A stretch of 21,406 nt of DNA, from the NCBI GenBank assembly GCA_002395775.1, contig DGUV01000001.1:1-21406 (forward strand), in the 5' to 3' direction. The stretch's first letter is position 1. Every line of letters starts with the position of its first letter. The position numbers and the translations under genes were made by a program. Under the pieces are notes generated by a model. That model searched no databases. It was not told the origin of the DNA and saw nothing but the letters and a program-made list of their open reading frames with translations. This document shows positions 15,181 to 19,860 of the stretch, piece by piece. Source of the stretch: Prevotellaceae bacterium UBA4301. Its GTDB lineage: Bacteria > Bacteroidota > Bacteroidia > Bacteroidales > Bacteroidaceae.

Positions 15181-15786
15181 GAACGAGTAACGTATGTGCA
15201 GACCCATGATGGCCTGATCGCGAATCATGGGAAAAGCCTCGATGTAGGTTCCCAAGGCCCAGTGGCGCGTGATGTTGAAGTCGTAGGCAATGCCCAACGA
15301 GAAATCGAAGCCGTGCTCTGTCCATTCCGTCATGTTGAGTGCGGTAGTGTTCTCATTCCGATAGCAGGAATTGTTGCTATTGTGGCACAACGAATACCCT
15401 AAGCCCGCATAGGGACGGATGTGATGACGCCAATTGCCACGGATAAAACGCAGGACATCGTAGCCCAGGCTCAGGCGCAGGGTCATGAATGTCTCGTTCC
15501 ACCTCTCATCCAGAAAATGTGAGCAGTTGGATTGGCCTTCGGATTCATTATACGAAATGGTGTTAGTTCCTCTTCCGCCCCATTGGTTGGTATAATAGCT
15601 TATTTGTGCACTCACGTCCATCCCCTTGTAGTTGTAGCCAGCCTGCATCGAGATGTCGGCACCCCGGAATGCCCTGTCGTACAGTTTCGTCCCCACACCG
15701 ACTGTGACAAACGCTCCGTTCTCTTGTGCCCCGGCCGTCATAGTCAGGCCAAGCAGGCACAATGATAAGATTATTTTCTTCATCAT
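15178..15786 (-). CDS. Outer-membrane beta-barrel protein, paralogue 1
   Basis: This 202-residue protein has a Sec signal peptide (KKIILSLCLLGLTMTAGAQE, cleavage after about residue 21) and a barrel of alternating strands ending in the aromatic C-terminus RYSF recognised by the BAM machinery. Strand-like segments such as ADISMQAGYNYKGMDVSAQI, LRLSLGYDVLRFI and HHIRPYAGLGYSL suggest a small eight-stranded OmpA/OmpX-type porin-family fold. It is paralogous to 16449-17066; differences concentrate around residues 69-97 and 133-162, which are probably surface loops. The start is one of two adjacent ATGs (15786 or 15783). It lies 55 bp after the lipoprotein stop codon, with no clear promoter between, so the two may be cotranscribed. 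Ligand unknown. Confidence 0.8.
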   Translation of the reverse strand: MMKKIILSLCLLGLTMTAGAQENGAFVTVGVGTKLYDRAFRGADISMQAGYNYKGMDVSAQISYYTNQWGGRGTNTISYNESEGQSNCSHFLDERWNETFMTLRLSLGYDVLRFIRGNWRHHIRPYAGLGYSLCHNSNNSCYRNENTTALNMTEWTEHGFDFSLGIAYDFNITRHWALGTYIEAFPMIRDQAIMGLHIRYSF

Positions 15787-15841
15787 GTTTTTTTTTTTGA
15801 GTTGAATATTTCCGTCATCGGGAAACTACATGCCAAGTCCG

Positions 15842-16243
15842 TCAGGGGATGTTGGCTGTCTGTATGACCTTAAAGCTGTTTGTCCTGTTGTCGTAGGTTG
15901 TGATGCCGACCCAGAATTGTCGTGTCTTCCCAGTGGGGTTTGGTTTTACGGAGACCGTAATGGTATTCCCCCTATTCTTACCCGACACCTTCAGCCAGTC
16001 GAACTCGGCAACGACCAGAGAGTCATTCCTATTCCCGTCATATCCAGAATACGACAGGACTATCCCCTTCATGGTAGCTATGTCTAAATAGGAATAATTA
16101 AATCCCGTCAATGTCCGTTCCCCTCCCTCTGGTCCGAACACAACTTTATTGGGGAATCCCTTCGGCTCTCGAAAGCAGGATGACATCGCCACGACGAGAG
16201 ACAGCAGGATAGTGATTCTTAGTCTTTTCATTAGATACATCAT
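15842..16243 (-). CDS. Small BACON-like lipoprotein
   Basis: This protein of 129-133 residues carries a lipoprotein signal, SLVVAMSSC, with the lipidated cysteine at about position 19 of the shorter form. The internal ATG giving MKRLRIT is the more natural signal-peptide start, four codons into the frame. The mature part is one Ig-like beta domain: VVFGPEGGERTLTG at the start, then FDWLKVSGK, TITVSVKPNPTGKTRQFWVG and FKVIQTAN. The W.. V..N.T...R...I......V.Q layout is that of BACON domains, which often mediate glycan or surface interactions in Bacteroidota. It is wedged between the two duplicated barrel genes. No function can be assigned. Confidence 0.68.
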   Translation of the reverse strand: MMYLMKRLRITILLSLVVAMSSCFREPKGFPNKVVFGPEGGERTLTGFNYSYLDIATMKGIVLSYSGYDGNRNDSLVVAEFDWLKVSGKNRGNTITVSVKPNPTGKTRQFWVGITTYDNRTNSFKVIQTANIP

Positions 16244-16320
16244 CTTTATTGTTTTATATACAGTTTCTCAATCCAATCTTAATAATGCAGCAAAAGGCAA
16301 AACCTTGCATGGGGGAATGA

Positions 16321-16451
16321 GTTTTTTGCGTTTTTCAGCCCAATGGTAATAAATAGTAGGCGAAAAGCCACACGAATCCGCCGTTTTTTTCATCATTCCC
16401 CTTGAAAAGGCTTCCCGAGGCCTGTCAGTTGCTTTGTTGTATTTCCCCTTA
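16321..16451. repeat. Duplicated segment, copy 2, with a dead nadB promoter
   Basis: This is the second copy of the 15049-15180 segment. It follows the stop codon of paralogue 2 but leads to no nadB. Its -7 box (16341-16348, minus strand) reads TACCATTG instead of TACCTTTG, which breaks the conserved TTTG. Copy C of the 28-nt 3'-UTR element is at 16414-16441. The similarity ends around 16321, about 12 bp before where the nadB ATG would be. The remaining 16246-16320 is AT-rich, with no gene seen. Confidence 0.85.
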
Positions 16452-17066
16452 GAACGAGTAACGCGTCTGCAGTCCTAAGATGCCATGCTCGCGAATCATG
16501 GGCAATCCCTCGATGTAGGCCCCCAAGGCCCAGTGGCGTGTGAAGTTGAAATCATAGGACAGACCCAGGGCCAGCTCGAAACCGCTATGCAACTCGTTCG
16601 CCAAATCGTAACATCGAACGTCGTCATATGAGCTGACGTAGCTACTCGACCTCTGCAGTTGCGAATACCCCAAACCAACGTATGGACGGATGTGGTGGCG
16701 CCAGTTGTTATGGATGAAGTGCAACACGTCGTAGCCCAGGTTCAGGCGGATTGTCAGGGCCGAAACATTCTTCCCGTTGCTCATCAAGGTACTTATCCCC
16801 GAGCCCGTTCTATCATCTCGGTATGTTAGCGCATCCAATCTGTCCTCGCCCCAGCAATTGCTGAAATAGCTAATTTGGGCACTCACGTCCAGGCCCTTGT
16901 AGTTGTAACCGCCCTGCATCGAAACGTCGGCACCCCAAAAAGCCTTGTCATACAATTTTGTTCCCACTCTGGCTGTGACAAACGCGCCGTTCTCCTGCGC
17001 CCCAGCCGCCAACGTCAGGCCAAGCAGGCACAATGAAAGAATCATCTTCTTCATAATATTCTTCAA
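16449..17066 (-). CDS. Outer-membrane beta-barrel protein, paralogue 2
   Basis: This 205-residue protein has a signal peptide (KKMILSLCLLGLTLAAGAQE) and is the paralogue of 15178-15786. Shared blocks include ENGAFVT, GTKLYD, GYNYKG.DVSAQISY, LGYDVL.FI, NWRHHIRPY.GLGYS, YDFN.TRHWALG.YIE and the RYSF end. The segments between strands at about residues 72-102 and 138-165 are almost unrelated (for example GEDRLDALTYRDDRTG against GGRGTNTISYNESEG), as expected for diversifying surface loops. The start could be 17066 (MKNIMKK) or the ATG at 17054 (MKKM), which gives the usual signal-peptide N-terminus. It has its own well-formed promoter at 17100-17131, unlike paralogue 1. Ligand unknown. Confidence 0.8.
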   Translation of the reverse strand: MKNIMKKMILSLCLLGLTLAAGAQENGAFVTARVGTKLYDKAFWGADVSMQGGYNYKGLDVSAQISYFSNCWGEDRLDALTYRDDRTGSGISTLMSNGKNVSALTIRLNLGYDVLHFIHNNWRHHIRPYVGLGYSQLQRSSSYVSSYDDVRCYDLANELHSGFELALGLSYDFNFTRHWALGAYIEGLPMIREHGILGLQTRYSF

Positions 17067-17099
17067 TTTTTAAGATTAGTAATGTCACTTTATTGCAGG

Positions 17100-17131
17100 C
17101 AAAGTTATGACCTTATCCCGATATGGCCAAA
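17100..17131 (-). promoter_or_regulatory. Promoter of barrel paralogue 2 (TTTG, 20 bp, TAACTTTG)
   Basis: On the minus strand TTTG (17128-17131) is followed after exactly 20 bp by TAACTTTG (17100-17107), a full consensus match. The -7 box ends 33 bp before the ATG at 17066. Upstream, 17132-17236 shows two nearby copies of AAAGTGACA and no gene. Confidence 0.7.
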
Positions 17132-17236
17132 CAATTTGACTGCTTAAAAGTGACAAAAAGTGACAGGATGAATCAACTCGCTAATATACAGCGCATTGTA
17201 TTCCCTGCCAATTAAGTGAAAAAGGGCCGTCAGAGG

Positions 17237-17449
17237 CTAAATGTTGCGTTTCCTCTTTTCATTCCGATATCGGGCATAGATGGCAATGAGAATGGCTATA
17301 AGCAGGGAGGTTATAAGGGCCTGAACCAGCCAACTGACCTCACGTGCCTTCTTTTCTGCCAGATTCCTTTCCGTCGAATAGTCATACATGGCCTTTGCTT
17401 GTGTAAGGGCTTCGCTTTGCGCCTCGTTGAAGTCTCTTATCTTTCGGGC
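17237..17449 (-). pseudogene. Truncated 3' remnant of a TPR-type membrane protein gene
   Basis: An open minus-strand frame of 70 codons ends at TAG (17237-17239) and is closed upstream by in-frame TAA and TGA codons at 17450-17455, with no start codon at its head. It reads RDFNEAQSEALTQAKAMYDY, then STERNLAEKKAREVSW, then a membrane helix LVQALITSLLIAILIAIYA and a basic end RYRNEKRKRNI. This resembles the C-terminal coiled-coil-plus-helix end of Bacteroidales tetratricopeptide proteins, so I read it as a remnant of one. The homologous part stops about 30 bp from the repeat array. An alternative is a real 50-residue small membrane protein starting at the ATG at 17389. Confidence 0.5.
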
Positions 17450-17481
17450 TTATCAGAGACTTCGGAGATCCAGAATATTGG

Positions 17482-17635
17482 CCAATCATCACAGAATCAG
17501 CGGCCAATCATCGGAAAATCACTTACCAATGTTCGAAAAATCACTTACCAATGTTCGACGATTTACTTACCAATGATGAGCCGATGATTGGTAAGTAAAT
17601 TTTCGATGATTGGGAAATGATTTCTCAATGATTGG
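17482..17635. repeat. Array of seven 22-bp units with a central switch of orientation
   Basis: CCAAT occurs at 17482, 17504, 17526, 17548 and 17570, and ATTGG at 17587, 17609 and 17631, all in exact 22-bp steps. Units read CCAATCATCG or CCAATGTTCG followed by a spacer and ATCACTTA. The fifth unit (17570-17591) is an inverted repeat in itself, and after it the units continue in reverse complement. ATTTACTTACCAAT (17561-17574) and ATTGGTAAGTAAAT (17587-17600) give a 14-bp perfect hairpin with a 12-nt loop. The array is not coding (22 is not a multiple of 3) and has no unique spacers, so it is not CRISPR. Function unknown. Confidence 0.85.
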
Positions 17636-17904
17636 GCAATCTCTGTCTGTAGGCCTTAGAATCAGTCCTTTCGCAATGTAATCCTTTGAGAATTATGAAA
17701 AATCCTTGACGGAGAACGAATGTTCATAGACGGAGAACATACATTACTTCACTATATAGCTATGCCCTGAATTATCCCTTCACGATGCATAGGTTCGTTT
17801 TCGTGGAGAAAGCCACTCTCGACACCTCCCGCAGCTGTCGGGAGTGCATTGACTGGCTGATGGGGCGTGATTTGCGCATGTTGGACGAAAAAAGTGGAAA
17901 TATT
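17636..17904. other. Gene-poor stretch with a 10-bp direct repeat
   Basis: Between the repeat array and the rimP promoter I see no recognisable gene. GACGGAGAAC is repeated at 17708-17717 and 17729-17738 (21-bp period), and the first copy overlaps the partial palindrome GAACGAATGTTC. CTCCCG (17826-17831) can pair with CGGGAG (17839-17844). A 48-codon ORF (17785-17931) is listed separately. Confidence 0.5.
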
Positions 17905-17931
17905 TTTGGTCTTGTGTCTGTTTTTTCGTAA
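17785..17931 (+). CDS. Short ORF of unknown status ahead of rimP
   Basis: ATG at 17785 opens 48 codons to TAA 17929-17931: MHRFVFVEKATLDTSRSCRE, then CIDWLMGRDLRMLDEKSGNI, then FGLVSVFS. Its composition looks protein-like, but its last codons run through the -33 and -7 boxes of rimP, it has no recognised homologue from memory, and no promoter is evident. It may be a remnant or a chance ORF. Confidence 0.2.
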   Translation: MHRFVFVEKATLDTSRSCRECIDWLMGRDLRMLDEKSGNIFGLVSVFS

Positions 17932-17936
17932 TTTTG
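17905..17936 (+). promoter_or_regulatory. Promoter of the rimP-nusA-infB operon (TTTG, 20 bp, TAATTTTG)
   Basis: TTTG at 17905-17908 and TAATTTTG at 17929-17936 are separated by 20 bp, a full match to the Bacteroidota consensus. The leader to the rimP ATG would be about 60 nt and contains the hairpin at 17947-17976. Confidence 0.7.
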
Positions 17937-17946
17937 CAGCCGTTGA

Positions 17947-17976
17947 AAGTGAGGAGCCCGCAAGAGTTCCTCACTT
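17947..17976 (+). promoter_or_regulatory. Leader hairpin upstream of rimP
   Basis: AAGTGAGGA (17947-17955) pairs perfectly with TCCTCACTT (17968-17976) around a 12-nt loop GCCCGCAAGAGT. It sits at the very 5' end of the predicted operon transcript and is followed by CTCATTAGAAAAC rather than a T-run, so it looks like a leader structure and not a classic terminator. Any regulatory role is inference. Confidence 0.4.
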
Positions 17977-18003
17977 CTCATTAGAAAACAAAAACAAGCA
18001 GAA

Positions 18004-18471
18004 ATGATTGACAAAAGACTTGTAGAGAGTGTTGTGGGCGAGTGGCTCGAGGGGAAGGACTATTTCCTGGTGGATGTGACGGTGAGCGCGGACGATTGCA
18101 TCGTGGTGACCATCGACCATGCCGAGGGCGTGTGGATTGAGGATTGTGCCGAGTTGAGCCGCTTCATTGAGAGCCGAATCGACCGCGAGCAGGAGGACTA
18201 CGAACTGGAGGTGGGCAGTGCCGGACTGGGGCAGCCCTTCCGCGTGCGCCGTCAGTGGGAAATCCACGTTGGCGAACCCGTGGAGACGCAGACTCGCGAC
18301 GGACATAAGTGGAAAGGCACTCTCACTGAGGTCACCGAAGAGGACTTTGCCATGGAGGTGGAGCAGCGCGTGAAGCCCGAGGGGGCCAAGCGAGCTCACA
18401 AGGAAATGGTGACCATGCGCTTTGGCTACGACGAAGTGGCTTACACCAAGTACCTGATAAAGGTGAAGTAG
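18004..18471 (+). CDS. rimP: Ribosome maturation factor RimP
   Basis: This 155-residue cytoplasmic protein assists maturation of the 30S subunit. It shows the usual RimP N-terminal alpha/beta domain (FLVDVTVSADDCIVVTIDHA, with IEDCAELSRFIESRIDREQE) and the conserved YELEVGSAGLGQPFR, which corresponds to the Y.LEVSSPGLDRPL motif of the family, followed by the C-terminal Sm-like barrel (GTLTEVTEEDFAMEVEQ). The SSPG motif is altered to GSAG, which I have seen as a tolerated variant in this phylum. It is first in the conserved rimP-nusA-infB operon, with its promoter at 17905-17936. Confidence 0.92.
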   Translation: MIDKRLVESVVGEWLEGKDYFLVDVTVSADDCIVVTIDHAEGVWIEDCAELSRFIESRIDREQEDYELEVGSAGLGQPFRVRRQWEIHVGEPVETQTRDGHKWKGTLTEVTEEDFAMEVEQRVKPEGAKRAHKEMVTMRFGYDEVAYTKYLIKVK

Positions 18472-18472
18472 A

Positions 18473-18514
18473 TGTCAAATGTCAAATGTCAAATGGCGAA
18501 TGTCAAATGTGAAT
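18473..18514. repeat. Heptanucleotide tandem repeat between rimP and nusA
   Basis: TGTCAAA occurs at 18473, 18480, 18487 and 18501, with diverged copies at 18494 (TGGCGAA) and 18508 (TGTGAAT), all in exact 7-bp register, giving six units. It begins 2 bp after the rimP stop codon and stops 24 bp before the nusA ATG, so it lies within the operon transcript. Confidence 0.85.
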
Positions 18515-18537
18515 TGATGTAAATAGAAAATATAAAG

Positions 18538-19809
18538 ATGGCTACAAAAAAAGCATCAGGGGGAGTGAACCTGATTGACTCCTTCGCAGAATTTAATGAG
18601 ATGAAGAACATCGACCGCGCCACACTGGTGAGCGTGCTCGAGGAGTGCTTCCGCAGTGTGATTGCCAAGACCTACGGGTCGGACGACAATTACGACGTGA
18701 TTGTGAACCCCGACAAGGGCGACTTTGAAATCTATCACAACCGCACCGTGGTGGAGGATGGTCAGGTGACCGATCCGCAGCGCGAAATCAGCCTTTCGGA
18801 CGCCCGCAAGATTGAGGACGACTACGAAGTGGGTGAGGAGGTGAGCCAGCAGGTGGACTTCAGTTCGTTTGGCCGCCGCTCCATCCTGACTTTGCGTCAG
18901 ACGCTGGCCAGCCGCATCCTGGAACTGGAGCACGACACACTCTACAACCAATACAAGGACCGTGTGGGCGAAATCATTGCAGCCGAGGTCTATCAGGTGT
19001 GGAAGCGCGAACTGCTGCTGCTCGACGACGACGGCAACGAGCTGCTGCTGCCCAAGCAGGAGCAGATTCCTGGCGACTTCTTCCGTAAGGGAGAGACGGT
19101 GAGGGCATGCATCCTGCGCGTGGATAATGCCAACGGCAATCCCAAAATCATCCTGAGCCGTACCTCTCCCGACTTCCTGCGCCGACTGATGGAGGCCGAG
19201 GTGCCTGAAATCAACGACGGACTCATCACCATCCATCGCGTGGCCCGCATCCCTGGCGAGCGCGCCAAGGTGGCCGTGGAGAGCTACGACGAGCGCATCG
19301 ATCCCGTGGGTGCTTGCGTGGGCGTGAAGGGAAGCCGTGTGCATGGCATCGTGCGTGAGTTGCGCGGTGAGAACATCGACGTACTCAACTACACTCAGAA
19401 TCCCCAACTCTTCATCACCCGTGCCTTGAGCCCTGCCACGGTCAACCGTGTGGAACTCAACGAGGAAGAGCGCCGCGCTGAGGTGTTCCTCGAGCCCGAC
19501 CAGGTGAGCCTGGCTATCGGTAAGGGCGGTGCCAACATCAAGCTGGCATCCATGCTCACGGGTTACACCATCGACGTGTTCCGTGAACTGAACGATGAGG
19601 AGGAGGAAGACGTGGCCCTGGATGACTTCGCCGACGAAATCGAACCTTGGGTTATCGAAGAACTGAAGAAGATTGGACTGAACACTGCACAGCAGGTGCT
19701 GAAGGCTCCGCGCGACTTCATCATCAAGGAGGCCGACCTGGAGGAGGAAACCGTGGACGAGGCTCTGCGCATCCTTGCCGCCGAGTTTGAGGAGGAGGAA
19801 CAAGAATAG
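18538..19809 (+). CDS. nusA: Transcription termination/antitermination factor NusA
   Basis: This 423-residue protein binds RNA polymerase and nascent RNA and modulates pausing, termination and antitermination. The N-terminal polymerase-binding domain (about 10-125) is followed by an S1-like segment with LLPKQEQIPGDFFRKGETVR and ILSRTSPDFLRRLMEAEVPEI. Then come KH1 with GVKGSRVHGIVRELRGENID (from about residue 262) and KH2 with GKGGANIKLASMLTG (from about 328). A single short helical C-terminal module (about 370-423, IEELKKIGLNTAQQVL) is rich in Glu at its end. The two full AR repeats of E. coli NusA are absent, normal for this phylum. It lies between rimP and infB with repeat-rich spacers on both sides. 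Confidence 0.95.
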   Translation: MATKKASGGVNLIDSFAEFNEMKNIDRATLVSVLEECFRSVIAKTYGSDDNYDVIVNPDKGDFEIYHNRTVVEDGQVTDPQREISLSDARKIEDDYEVGEEVSQQVDFSSFGRRSILTLRQTLASRILELEHDTLYNQYKDRVGEIIAAEVYQVWKRELLLLDDDGNELLLPKQEQIPGDFFRKGETVRACILRVDNANGNPKIILSRTSPDFLRRLMEAEVPEINDGLITIHRVARIPGERAKVAVESYDERIDPVGACVGVKGSRVHGIVRELRGENIDVLNYTQNPQLFITRALSPATVNRVELNEEERRAEVFLEPDQVSLAIGKGGANIKLASMLTGYTIDVFRELNDEEEEDVALDDFADEIEPWVIEELKKIGLNTAQQVLKAPRDFIIKEADLEEETVDEALRILAAEFEEEEQE

Positions 19810-19810
19810 A

Positions 19811-19853
19811 GATTCCCAATCCCTAATCTTTGAATCCTTAATCCCTAATCTAA
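19811..19853. repeat. Degenerate AATCCCTAATC repeats between nusA and infB
   Basis: The 51-bp spacer is built of variants of one motif: AATCCCTAATC twice, with CCCAATCC and GAATCCTTAATCC between. A similar CTCTAATCTCTAATCAC occurs at 13434-13450 over the nadB stop codon. These are low-complexity intergenic repeats of unknown role, within the operon transcript. Confidence 0.6.
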
Positions 19854-19860
19854 AGTAATT

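Noticed and set aside
15178..17066. Composite mobile element bounded by the duplicated barrel genes
   Set aside because: No transposase, integrase or terminal inverted repeats were found; a tandem segmental duplication explains the structure.
17482..17635. CRISPR array
   Set aside because: The units are contiguous 22-mers without unique spacers, the orientation flips midway, and no cas gene is present.
17772..18014. 80-codon minus-strand ORF over the rimP promoter
   Set aside because: It runs antisense through the well-formed rimP promoter, leader hairpin and start codon, with no recognisable domain.
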